DNA of 64,000 nucleotides. Origin: Isoetes taiwanensis. Its lineage: Eukaryota > Streptophyta > Lycopodiopsida > Isoetales > Isoetaceae. The DNA lies in the NCBI GenBank assembly GCA_021234155.1, contig JAJEKV010000071.1:374001-438000 (forward strand), read 5' to 3'. The notes under the pieces were generated by a model. The model was not told the origin of the DNA, ran no database searches, and was given only the letters and a program-made list of their open reading frames with translations. Each line of letters starts with the position of its first letter. The stretch's first letter is position 1. The translations under genes were made by a program, and so were the position numbers. Of the stretch, positions 42,783 through 53,849 are shown piece by piece.

Positions 42783-44711
42783 ATGTGGAGCAGCTTGCGC
42801 GACGCCAGAACCAATGGATCGAATATGGAAAACCAATGCCGACTGCATAAGGGCAATCTAAGAGTGCCGAATTCAAATTACTAGAAAGGACACCGTACAA
42901 ACCATAATACAGACAAGACCAAGGGCACTAGATCAAAGAAGAAAAAGGGGATGCACAAGCCGGGCACGTAAGAGCAAACGGTGCCAAAGGATGCCTCGCA
43001 AGATTGTTTTTTCTTCCCACTGTGTATGGGAAAAGTGGAACGAATTTTGGGATTTTTCGGAAAAGAAGTTGCCGATTCGTATGGCAGGTTTCCTCCGCAA
43101 GATACGCCTATTTTTGATATACATATCACGTAAAATGAGAAAGGCACAAGGATTGATGATGCGTAATTAATCTGCTCTAGATAGTTGCATCGAAAGGAAG
43201 TTATCTACAAGAAAACGTCTGCAAAGAAAGCACTTGACATCTTTCGAAGATGCATGCGAATCGATAAAAAATATGAAAGTCCTGAAAAAAGCTGTTGGCG
43301 AAGAACTAGAAAGGCTCTCAAGAGACATGATGTTATCGAGATAGGCTTAATGCAAAAGTACAACGATCTAATGATGACATTAAGAAATATGTATTTTGGT
43401 CAAAAGATTTTGTGAAGCAAAGAAAAGGCGTAAGAATGTGGCAACTCTTAAGGGGATTCACACTTAAAGTTGGGTAAAAAGAAAAGTTGCTTTAGTGAAG
43501 AAGACGGCAGTAGACGAATCTCCTTTTTTCTATAAGGTGTCCGCTGGTTATAAGTGTGCCATGCCAGAGGTGGGTGAAGGGCCAACCGACATCACTCTAT
43601 TTGTGCTTGATAGCCGTGGGCACCCAGATGGACACAGGATGATTACAACACCTTCTTCAACACATGCTGGTTTGACGACCGAGATGCATTATACTATCGT
43701 GTTAGCCACATCCGACATGTCCACGATATGCACTAAATGCCTAAAAATGATATCAATGCATTAAAGTGATGAGGCAAGCAAGAATGATAGATGAAAACAA
43801 AGATAATGAGTTTAGTACCAAAAGTAAGATTTCACATGTGCTAGTCCTTATGATAGTCATTATGGATGATAAAGAATATGAAAGACTCAAGGGGAAACCG
43901 AAGGTGAGAAGATTGCTTGGCAAAGGTGCTATCCGGCTAGATGAACCCCTATTGAAAAAAATATTTTTATGTCGAATCCAATGCTGAAGACAAAGGGAAA
44001 GGGATTGCGGATGTGGATGTGGACTTTGAAGAGGACTTAAGAGGAAGAGGAAGAAGAAAACTGGTCGACCCGGCCCTTAATTCACCAATCAAGTATGAGC
44101 TACCGACACAAGATAAGGGAGGCTGAATAAGTACGGTTTTCTTTGGCCCTTTCGAAGTTTTCTCGATTGAAGCCTTCTGCCTTTAGAGTCTACGTGGTTG
44201 GGAGTTTCATGTTGGAGGTTATGTGTTCAAGGAAGCTCAAGCTAGCTAAGAAATGCCAAAGTGTGGTCTCTCGATGGTCAAGCCAAGGACTTGATATTTT
44301 TTCGAGAAAGTGCTAGAGGTGGCACCTAGGGGTCCGCTAGGTAGTGCAAAAAATAAAGCTTCCAGCTCTAAGTCCGAATTACCCGCAGATCCGCCGCAGA
44401 GCTGAAGAAATGAGAAAGCATCTAGAGGGCATAAAGAAGAATATCAACAAGCAAAGAAATTTTAACTATGCGCCGAGAGCGTGCCTTTCATTCCAATCAC
44501 ATTGAAAATTCCTACCAAGTGGATGTAGGTAACGCAAAACGAAGAAGACAAAATCCTAGATGATACAAAGGATTCGGAAAGCTCGAGTCGTTAGCATAAA
44601 GAGTAATGAAGTATCAACCATAGTTCAAACACTATGATGTGGTCGACACTTCGCGCATCAAGACAACCGAGAATAAGCTCATCATTGCGGATGTTGAACA
44701 GAACCGTAAAG
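42783..44711 (+). pseudogene. Middle part of the repeat-borne DGQH gene, decayed
   Basis: After the intron, EQLARRQNQWIEYGKPMPTA opens this part. Then come frames with SYGRFPPQDTPIFDIHI, KALDIFRRCMRIDKKYESPE, DESPFFYKVSAGYKCAMPEV, GEGPTDITLFVLDSRGHPDG and a CTKC pair. Later LRGWEFHV-like and VFKEAQA segments lie at about 44190-44240 in shifting frames. The basic KKINKQRNF-like segment near 44440 comes before a donor (CGTAAAG before GTATGT, 44712). Stops and frameshifts are frequent. No family that I can name; all segments run + and in order, so I treat them as one broken gene. Confidence 0.35.
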
Positions 44712-44880
44712 GTATGTTAATCAAACAATGAAAATCGGCGCCAGCGCCGATTTCATTCTTCAAACCAATTGAAAATCGCCGCCAGCATTACAATTATTCA
44801 AACAGAATTGAAAATCGCCCAGCGCCGATTTCAATTTTCTTTTTCCTTGTCTCACAAGTGTGTGCTTTATTATTACGTAA
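44712..44880 (+). repeat. Intron start with GC-core palindromes
   Basis: After the GTATGT donor, AAATCGGCGCCAGCGCCGAT (44731-44750, continuing TTC) is a perfect palindrome with a CA loop. AAAATCGCCGCCAGC follows at about 44771 and AAAATCGCCCAGCGCCGATT at about 44811. They are the same type as those in the 42.3-kb and 40.7-kb introns. The acceptor is uncertain (CACAAG near 44854 or later). Confidence 0.65.
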
Positions 44881-45480
44881 TTCCTCCAACCTCCAAAATT
44901 CCGGTGTTCGATTTGAATGGAGTGCTCGCAAAAACGCTACCTAAAACAATTCCCTTTATCATGGTATGCAACAAAACCATTTGAGACATATACTAAATGG
45001 GTATATCCGCGGCCAGATTCAAGGGAGATGTTAGACCAAGCTTTCACTTTTATTTCAAGCAGCAATTTGGTCGCCGATGGAGAATATAAATATATCTGTG
45101 AAGTTATGAGAGTAGTTCCCGAGTTACATAGAGATTAGGCCTGCTTGGGATCGAGCAAATGTAAGTCATTCAATAACCAAGGATCCTACAGTAAAAAAAA
45201 TATTTGTGAAATGCTTGCGTTTACATGATGGATGACTTGGGCGCTCAGAGAAGGAAGACATCATTATAGTTGATGATGACGCTTTGAAGTGTTGTTTCAA
45301 TCTAAATAGCCACTAAATCCACTATCCTATCATCCTGAAGATTTTGACAAAGATGACTTCCCCGCTTCTTTTGTTGTCAAGATCTTGCACCTAAATAGCT
45401 ACGTGAAAAACGGTCGAAGAGATACAAACACTATACCCAAGAACTTAATCGGACAGGGAAATTGACAGGGACCTAGAGAA
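44880..45480 (+). pseudogene. FCP1/NLI-like HAD phosphatase domain, decayed copy 1
   Basis: KIPVFDLNGVLAKTLPK carries the DLNGVL form of the HAD catalytic motif (DxDGT/V class; plant NLI-interacting-factor-like proteins often read DLNGxL). A frameshift follows, then KPFETYTKWVYPRPDSREML, the RPxxxEFL position. Further on come DIIIVDDDALKCCFNLN, equivalent to the LLIDDSPYKxxxNP block, and LSYHPEDFDKDDFPASFVV. Several stops and shifts separate these, so it is not functional. It lies directly downstream of the DGQH remnant and may be its C-terminal domain. A second copy is on the minus strand at 52.2-53.0 kb. Confidence 0.65.
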
Positions 45481-46519
45481 GATCGTTCTAGAAAGGGAAC
45501 TTTTTTGATATATATATATGTATACAGGAAATACACTTTTCAAAAAGTTTTGAATATGAAATATACTTTACACGAAAGGTTTTGAATATATATTGTGTTC
45601 TTATATCAAGATATTGGTTCTCAGTAATGTGTATTATTTTTTTATATTATGTGTATGGTTTGATATACTTGCAATAATTTGTATGTATATACTGTCAATA
45701 ATTTAGGTGTGTATAAATAGGCATGCATGAAATTGGCAAATCATCGGCTTCGGTCTCTGCCTTCTGCTTGTTATTATGGCACATCTGGGGTCGTACATTC
45801 AGGAGGTACTGGATCTGCGAGCCCATCTTTGCCCCCGCCTGGCTGCCCGCGATTTGACCCTTGAAAATCTCTGTTTTGTAGCAACTTGCTTGCTGTTATT
45901 TATTCGTAAAACACTACAATTTCAATGTTTAGATTTCGTTGTCGTCGGTGATTCTACGAATTAATAAGCAATTTCCTACTTTTTATATTGCCAACATTCT
46001 TTCATAATATGGGTCATTTGCACCGAATATTTGGATGCCTTTGCATTTCAACATAAAATGCATCTTCCTAGCCCGAAAATGAACTCAGTGCAAAAGTGTG
46101 GTTAATTCAATATAATGGTCAATAAAAGGCTTATACGGCGCGATTTTGGAATAGACATAATCCCAATTTAATTGAATGATGGTTTATCACCTTGGTCATT
46201 TCTATAGTCTTGCACTCCAATTTACACAAGGGTAAAAGCACGCTGTGGTGTTCCAATTCGGCTGTCCCCTCTGTCCCCCCCAAAATGTGGCGTTGCATCC
46301 ACCACTTTTGTGGTATGAAAGTATAATTATGGCACCACTCAGCTGCCAGTATTTAAGAATAAAGTCCCAATTTGTGAGGGAAATTCTAATTTCAAAAACT
46401 AAAATTCAAATTCAAATTCCTATTCTTTGGCCCCTTCCTGTTTTTGCTCACGCCCCTGCTTCTTTGGCTCCCCTCCTCATGCGAGATCCAATCCATTGTG
46501 GATATGGATGTCAATGAGG
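45481..46519. other. Gene-free AT-rich stretch
   Basis: GATATATATATATGTATAC lies at about 45507-45525. ACGGCGCGATTTTGG (about 46136) is a half GC-core motif. CCACCACTTTTGTGGTA at about 46298-46314 has an inverted near-match TACCACAAAGGTGGTG at 55969-55984, a possible but weak pair of element ends. Confidence 0.35.
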
Positions 46520-47250
46520 TAATCTGCACACAAACCGCATTTCGCATGTGAGAAAACGAAGAAGAACCAAGAAACAAGAAATGTTGAAGAAAAGACGCCA
46601 GAGGAAAAGAAGAAGAGAAGAAAAATTGAGCTTGTAATTGGCGTATGATCCGGCTCATCAAGAAGTGCAAGCAAAGAACGCCGTATTGTCCTTAATTTGC
46701 TAACGCCTTTCCATAAAACAGACTCAAAAAGAATGGAGGATAGCACTAAGAAAGAAATTTTACTTGATTTTTTGAGGGATAAAACATTGGAAAAATTCAT
46801 AGGTGAAGAATTAAAGGATTTGGAAGCCAAGAGCATCATTATAAGGAGCCTCCGACTCCATGCAGATCGCCAAACTCTCTACCAGCAATGACCGCCTAGC
46901 AGCCAAGAATAGTCTGCCTTGCAATAAACAGTACCACACTGCAGAGATTCAAACAAGTGACAAAATCAGCCCGAGATCTTGGAAAGGTATTAGGTGTTCA
47001 CCCAAGAAACCCGCAAAAAGGCAAAGAAAAGAGGGAAGAGATCGACACAATGGTGAGAAATGGGTTTCTTATAAGAGGGCTAAAAGATTCGATGCAATTT
47101 CAGATGAACATATAGAAAAGATTCAAAAATTTTGGATTGAGAACACCGAGAGTGTCTCCCTAATACAAAGGATGTTAGAACTAGAAGATTGAGAGAAATG
47201 TAAGAGAAGAACATGCTGCCCACTATCCGGAGGAATCACGTGTTAGTTTA

Positions 47251-48339
47251 TTTCAAGTTATTCATGTTTTCTTAGTTATGGTGCTTAGTGTGGTGGTGCA
47301 TGTGGTGGTTATTGTGTTGTACGCTGATTGTGGTGTAATCAGATGCAAAGATGTGAATTGTGTGTAGTTGACTCTAGTCCTAAAATGCAATATTTAATGT
47401 TTGAAATATTATTAGAACATGATGTAATTGAGTACTCCTTTACCGGGTGTGTACAGCCTAAAAATATTTGAGCTATAACTAATCGATCCCCGAGATACAA
47501 ATTTTTGTTGAATAAAGACAATTTTTGTCGATTCAAGCACATGCTCGTTGGAAAGTATGTTATATTAAAAAGGATCTTACAAAATTTGTCTTTACAAAAT
47601 TTGGCTTTCCATTGAAAGCTCAGACTAAAAACTAAATTTACATGCATGATTTCCTAGGCAAACAGAAATGCCGGTATGATCTGGCTCGAGAACCGGGTGC
47701 ATCCAAAATTATTGTTTTTCTAGACTAAAGCATCTAAGCTTTCTCGCAAGTCATCCCTGCAATTTAACAGATGAGGTTTGCCGCTGCTTCCTCGTGATCC
47801 CCCGGTGGTAAGGCACGCACTCGCCAAGAAACCCGTTGTTGCAGAGTCGAGCGGACAAGTGACAGAGAACAAATATACCAACCGCCCTTTGCAAAGAAAG
47901 ATGTAACATAAGCGATGGACCTTGTCTAAGAGCTCTTCCCCGCCAATCGACTCCAAGCATAGTCATTGAAGGCCCAAAGATCCAGTCTGTTGTATGCCTT
48001 TAGGTTGATTCAAATCAGCAAAGAAGGTGGATTTAGGCATATCCACCTTCGTGAGATTGATCACGAGCCCCCGCTTTTAACATGTGCCAATGCCCTCCTA
48101 CACCCTACAATAGCCATAGTGATCTCCTGAACATGGATCCTACCATGTTGCCAAATGAACCCGCTTTCTATTTGGCGAATTGGGAATGAAACGCCAAAAA
48201 TCGACGTAGGAACAGGATTTAGGACCGAGATCCTTTTCTAATGATTAGAAGAGGAATGTAATTATTATCGTGGTGTAATAATTTCAGAAGTGTTTATGAG
48301 AGCAGGGCTAGGTGATTTTTATGTCGATTTAAATAGGAT
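47251..48339. other. Presumed intron sequence before the CACCAC tract
   Basis: No protein-like frame fits the surrounding gene. The frames of about 70-100 codons on the minus strand match nothing known. If the N-terminal and 49.1-kb exons are joined, this and the tract below form one intron of about 1.9 kb. Confidence 0.35.
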
Positions 48340-49085
48340 AAAAGTGATGTGATGTGATGTGTGGTGTCGCGGATGGTGTGGTGTGGGTGGTGTGGTGTGT
48401 GTGGTGTGGTGGTGTGGGTTGCGTTATGTCCATGGTGTCATGTGGGTGTGTGCATGTTAATGTATGATATGTGTGGATTCAATTTTATGCACCCCACCAC
48501 ACCCCATCTATCCCACCACCATAGACTACCACCACATCTTTGCGACCACCACATGCACACACATCCCACCACATCCCACGCCACACCCCTCCACCCACCA
48601 CCACCACACTCCACCACCACCACATCACACCACAATCCACACCACCACACCACACCACCACCACTACCCCACCACACTCCACCACACACCACCCACCACC
48701 ACCACACTCCATCACACCACATCATAGCACCACACACCACCACCACCACCACCACCACCACCACCACCACCACCACCACACCACACACCACTCCACCACC
48801 ACCACCCCCCCCACCACCACACCACACACCACTCCACCACACTCCACCACCACACACCACTCCACCACCCCCCCACCACCACAATCCACCACCACCACCC
48901 CTCACCACCACACTCCACCACCACTCCACACTCCACCATTTGGTGTATGATGTGTGGTGAATGGTGTGGTGTGTGGTGGGGTGTGGTGTGGTGTGTGGTA
49001 ATGTACACAGCACTAAGGTACTCGTTCTGGTGAATATGATGAGTGTGGGGCATGGTATGGTGCATGGTTTGTGTGATATACACAT
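48340..49085 (+). repeat. CCACCA tract (~450 bp) between GTGTGG tracts, copy 1
   Basis: On the + strand, GATGTGATGTGATGTG and GTGTGGTG repeats (48340-48470) give way to an almost pure CCACCA/CCACACC tract (about 48488-48940), then again to GTGTGGTG repeats (48945-49080). The flanks are complementary to the centre, so single-stranded DNA or RNA could fold back. Frames of up to 222 codons across it (His/Thr/Pro or Val/Trp/Gly) are artefacts of the repeat. Confidence 0.9.
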
Positions 49086-50930
49086 CCTAACAGCTTTAGT
49101 GTTCATTTCATGCAGATGCTATTGTTCAAGAGGTTTCGACCAACATCCGTAAATTAAGATTCGCCTTCGAAGCTTTTGAGAAGCTAAAACCCCGGTTTGT
49201 TGTGAAATTGAAGGACTTCAATAGTTGCTGTTGCATTCAAGCACGGAGGATGCAAATGCTAGTGGATGGACTCAATGGGATGAGAACCAAACATCCAAGA
49301 ATTGCACTTGCACCTGCGATGTTTGTAGATCACATGAACTTGGTCAATGCAGGGCACACCAGCATAAAATTGCAAGTACAGGAAGCTTGTGGAGATCTAT
49401 ATTGTGTCCAAAGAGTGAATTAGATGAGTTTCACAAGAAGGCGCGGCCCTTGGAAATTGTGAGTCAGGTGGAATCAAGAAGTTTCAGACCTGTCCCATGG
49501 AAGGAAGTGGTAGTAGGAAAGTGAAATGGGAGTACATTGACTATGAAAAAGACAACGTCTCGAGTTCTGGTAGGAGACTGACTCATCAAGACAATGAGAC
49601 GTAACCCAAGGAGCTTCGGATAAACCGAAAAGAGCGTCTAAAAATCTTTCCACCGCGATAATTTCGGTACCAATGGCAGCAAAAACAGTTTAAGGAGCTT
49701 CGAGAATATCCCAGCAGATGCATGTCTCGGTAGTGGATTTTGCAAGAGAACTATACATTCAAGGAACAAGAGGAGGTGCGTCGATGCGTTGGGTCAATAA
49801 CTGCATTACCATTTTGGTTCAAATAACATATCAAGATGACTCAAAAGGGCGGATGAGATTATCAAGGAAACACATTACTATGTATCGATGATAGGGAACA
49901 CGATACTTTGTTTAGGCAACACCGCCTTCATGAAGCACCACAAATATCGGAGAGTAAAGGAAGGGTTCCAAAGAGACATTATGTGTTTTCATGATGGAAA
50001 AGATCTCAATTCAAGGCTTCTAGACCATTTTACTTTGTGGCTAGGTACACAAACGACACCGATGTCTATATGATGTGGAATTTTTTGGTTCTAACCACGG
50101 AAAGGTGAACACGATGGCAAAGCCGCCGAGTTGAAGAGATGGTTAAGACAATCGCAATTAAAATACAAAGCAAAGATAAAATTGGGTAATGCTCATGAAG
50201 TGGTAGAAGTTGTCAAGAGATGTTTACTTGTGGAACATCCGAGTGGATGAACACATCCGGAAGAATATAAAAAGGTTCTTTTGGGAAGTCAAGGTGGAGG
50301 ATATAGATAGAAAGAAAGCATGGGGTGTAGAAAGGATTTTGGACACTAGGCGATCCATTGTGTACATACATTCAATCTCGAATCTCCATTGCGATTGCAC
50401 ACGAGGGAACTTTCATGCTTCGCAGCCCACGCTTGGATGGCATGTGGGACAGCTTTGTGTGAACAAGTACTACGCTGATGATTGGAAACTTCAAGTTATT
50501 GTACCATCCTCCAATGTGCATGCCGACATTGAGGACCCTTAAATCCAGGTCCTTGTTCTCCTCCAATCCCACGATGTTAGCAGGCACTTAGAGTTGGTGA
50601 TAATTTTGTCGCCGTTGTTCTCAAAGGGAATGATGAGGGTTCTGAATTTTGGATTCGATGTGCACAAAACCAAAATGGATAGTGGAGAAAGACTTCCAAC
50701 TCAATGGAACATGGTACCTCACGGGATAGTGTCATAGAAGGTATGTATTACAAGAAGGGCGCAAGATCAACCGGCCGCCTATGATCTTTGCAAGAAAGAC
50801 GCCTTTAGGCATAGTATTCACAACATGACTGTGCAATCAGACTTCACATGCCACCAACTAAACGCCAAAAACAGGATCAGATATAGGTTGGATCCTTTAG
50901 ATGAAGTTCTTTCGATGATGATGAAATGTA

Positions 50931-52199
50931 AAACCATTTCAGAAGTTTTTAACTCATGTGAAGTTTTGTGCTTCACCGTGAAAATGAGTTTGTCTTGATT
51001 TCTTTTGAAGATTTGAATTCTTTTCAAACACTTGATTCCTTTGTTTGTGAGATGAATTGAATATGAATTTTCATTGAAATGAATCGAGGTTACAATAACA
51101 ATTATGTACATAAGAAAGATATAAAGATGATTTAAGTACCAGGTGACTCATGCACCTACATACTTCCCAATACATATGTTCCTCTCTCGCCCAGCTTTTG
51201 TTGCTTCTAATCTTAAAACTTCAAGCATGAACACTCTAACATCAACTAGATCCTGGTCTGAAATGTCCACAACCTGCAGTTAACCACACTTTGTCAATAA
51301 CAGAGTTTGGTTTGTCTCGCTGCATTTAAGTTGACTTACTAGATCGTGCAACAATATATTCACTCCTTTTAAGTACCCCTCACAAATTTGTGCATAAAAC
51401 GAACATATGGCGGGGCCACATGAATGACCATCGGTTTGAAGAGGCGCTCGAAATTTTCACAACATCCGAGGTTGTAAAGCTGAAATTATTGTGTCCAAGC
51501 AATTCCGTGAACCCGTGACTCAAAGTTTGTTGTCATTGTGCCACAATAGCAAAATGCAATGAGCAAGCACTAACCTCTCAATATGTCCTGCTTCTCGCCA
51601 TGCAAGCCCGAAGCTATCAAAGTGATATATCCCTGGTTTATATCTCTGCGGCGAGACACGCGGACGTGACTTACAATCGAGAGAAAACAGTCCAAGTTGA
51701 TGTCCATCACAAGCAGCAAAAACATGTACCGCACTTATCCAGATTCACATGTTTCCTTATTCTTTTGTAACTATTTGTGTCCTTGGACAATGTCGAAAGT
51801 GAAAAAGAGGGTCAAAGAAATGAAAGGGATGGCTCATTCCTTGGAGAATCAAGTAGTATTCCATGTACCGCAAACATATGCATATCATCCGCACAATCCT
51901 CGATGATCACAAATCGATGAAAGTATCAATTTTGAGAAGAGGAGGATCAATTGATCATTGAACCACTTTGATATCGCCTTCCAAAATTTTGATGCTTGGT
52001 GGAGCTAATCACGATAGTTTCAGCTCCACTCAAAGACCACTTCCGTGATGTGTATTTGGCTTTAGATAGTCGTGGATCAGCCAAGCTCTATCATCTCTAG
52101 TTCTAAACACACACGAGAACATTTGCTCACAATCCATTCAAATATTTTAAATTGAAAAGTACAACACATATCATAGAAATTTTTTACTTATATTGACTT
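50931..52199. other. Gene-free stretch between convergent remnants
   Basis: The + strand transposase-like remnant ends near 50930 and the minus-strand HAD remnant ends near 52200. I recognise nothing coding between them. The frame at 51697-51906 has no known family. Confidence 0.4.
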
Positions 52200-52990
52200 T
52201 CAAAGAGTTTTTACAAGATTCATTTATGAAAATACTTGTCGAAAGCATTTTCATGCGCCTTTAATTTGTAATCCCACATGTTCCACATTTGATGTTCCTT
52301 CACATAAGATGGCACACTTTCTCGCAGTTTAAGTCCCTCCACCATGGTTTGAGTTGCTCCAAAAGGAAATTGGAATCCAACCCAGTTTGGAGCAAAACTA
52401 TTTGGACATATCATTGTGTTCTACCGGGGTTGGCGTAACCCTTATATCTCGGGTCATCTATCAACAATGTGTTTGTCACCCGGTATCTCCAAAATTTCTG
52501 GTACACTTTGGACAGATCCTTAAGGAAAATTGGCTTATTAACCACTTTTAATTTTGTGTTGGTGCAGTCATCCTGATTCCAAATAAAAAGAAATCTGCCC
52601 TTATATTCCTGCAACAACTTTCTCATCAACAATTCAACATTACTCTTAGCCATGCTGGACCACAATGCAATCTCAAATTTTGAAAAACACCATTCTAAGA
52701 ACTCCTGTAATCCAGGCCTGGAAACTGCAAACTTTTGATGGTTCAATTTCTCGGATGGTCACTGCCTACCGATGCAGTGGATCCTCTTTCAAGTCATAAA
52801 ACTTGCCTAAAACCCCATTAAAATCCGAACAAGGAGAATTTCAGTTAACCTCTTGGTTTTTCTTGGTTGAGGATTGTATTGGACTCGTTGAGCGCCAAGA
52901 TCTTGTCCAGATCCTGGGTTTCTTTGTCAACTTCATCATTTGATCCAAGATTTGGCTCATATTCAGCACCAAAACTTTTTTCCTCGTGAA
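52200..52990 (-). pseudogene. FCP1/NLI-like HAD phosphatase domain, decayed copy 2
   Basis: Read on the minus strand, DFNGVLGKFYDLKEDPL (about 52770-52830) is the catalytic DxNGVL region. It is followed after a break by KFAVSRPGLQEFLEWCFSKF, ALWSSMAKSNVELLMRKLL, FIWNQDDCTNTKLKVVNKPI, LKDLSKVYQKFWRY and NTLLIDDPRYKGYANPGRT. This order matches NLI-interacting-factor-like HAD phosphatases (RPGLxEFLxxCF, WSSxxxxNVExL, LLIDDSPYKxxxNP). A frameshift at about 52410-52425 leads to MICPNSFAPNWVGFQFPFGA and the C-terminal tail ending DKYFHK. The Ser of DDSPYK is missing (DDPRYK). The longest clean part is 111 residues. Confidence 0.75.
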
Positions 52991-53849
52991 GGACCCCATG
53001 TAATGAATCTCAAGGGAATTAATTTTCCCCTAAATCAGATGCACTAGGAATCTCTTCGATGATGGCTTCCAGCCATGTGAGCATTTATCTCTCGCAACAT
53101 AATTGAAATGAGGAAGACCACGTAAAAATACAAAAAAATAAATCATGTATGTGGCATCGGTTTACTTACTTGATAATGATCAAGATTCGCTTGACTATCC
53201 AAATTTCATTTTGAGTCTCCACGCCGCTTGAAATGGAATTGACTTAGGAGTATCAAATGGGGTGAATTCTAGGTACAATAGGGAGGTATCTTGCGCCTCA
53301 TAACCGACGAGGCGTGGATAACCGTTGGATATCCTTGGTCTCAAATTTCGCAATTTCGCAAAACACTAAGTCAAGAGACCTGCGGACAACATCAAGAAAA
53401 CATTAGTTAAGGCACTAATCTATATTGTTTGCAAATGTAACAATATCAAGCCCGTGAGTTGACAACCATTCAAGAGGGTCACGCATCAAGGCTTTTACTC
53501 TCTTTCGATGTTCCTCGTTTATATATATCTAAAGTGCCCCTAAAAATGAGCGAAGCGATCTCATCCTGTGGGGGCACTTTTAGATACAATAAAAAGGACA
53601 AGCAAAGAGACTAAGCCGTGCAGATGGAAGAGAAAGTACAAGCATCGAGACTTCCCAAACCTTGCTTTCACCCCTCTTTGGACTTACTTGTGTCTATTGG
53701 TTCTTGTGGTACCACTCAACACCAAAAGCCAAAAGCCATGTCTCAGCCATAATGTGGGCAATAACCGGGCTGCAAAGAAGTTCTAGAGTGTCCGCAAAAC
53801 AAATTCAAAATCAATAGAGTCTTTAGACGAGGGTTAGAGATGATAATAT
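52991..53849. other. No gene recognised; contains a 61-bp hairpin
   Basis: Frames are short and lack known domains. The stretch may be intronic to the minus-strand gene remnant. The hairpin at 53526-53586 is listed separately. Confidence 0.35.
53526..53586. repeat. 61-bp two-stem hairpin
   Basis: TATCTAAAGTGCCCC (53526-53540) pairs with GGGGCACTTTTAGATA (53571-53586) with one bulge. An inner ATGAG...CTCAT stem closes CGAAGCGAT. It is MITE-like in size and has no coding link. Confidence 0.7.

Larger units (their letters stand above)
46520..50930 (+). pseudogene. Cys-rich transposase-like gene, split by a CACCAC intron
   Basis: N-terminal exon(s) at about 46600-47250 encode KEILLDFLRDKTLEKFIGEE and GEKWVSYKRAKRFDAISDEH, then EEHAAHYPEESRVSLFQ. 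A CATGCAG acceptor at 49110 leads to IVQEVSTNIRKLRFAFEAFE, LKPRFVVKLKDFNSCCC, CTCTCDVCRSHELGQCRAH and SLWRSILCPKSELDEFHKKA, a Cys-rich zinc-binding-like module. Then come ENYTFKEQEEV, CIDDREHDTLFRQHRLHEA, SQFKASRPFYFVARYTN and MMWNF. DDREHDT and the QFK...YFVAR block resemble a DDE-type core (inference), with a stop and shift just where SDG-QFK is expected (about 49997). The tail near 50640-50925 has GNDEGSEFWI and YRLDPLDEVL. There are many stops. I associate the family with moss, lycophyte and fern genomes from memory and cannot name it. Confidence 0.5.

Noticed and set aside
48361-49106. Open frames of up to 222 codons on both strands across the first CACCAC tract
   Set aside because: They exist only because a CCACCA/GTGTGG repeat lacks stops in several frames. 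The products are His/Thr/Pro or Val/Trp/Gly repeats.
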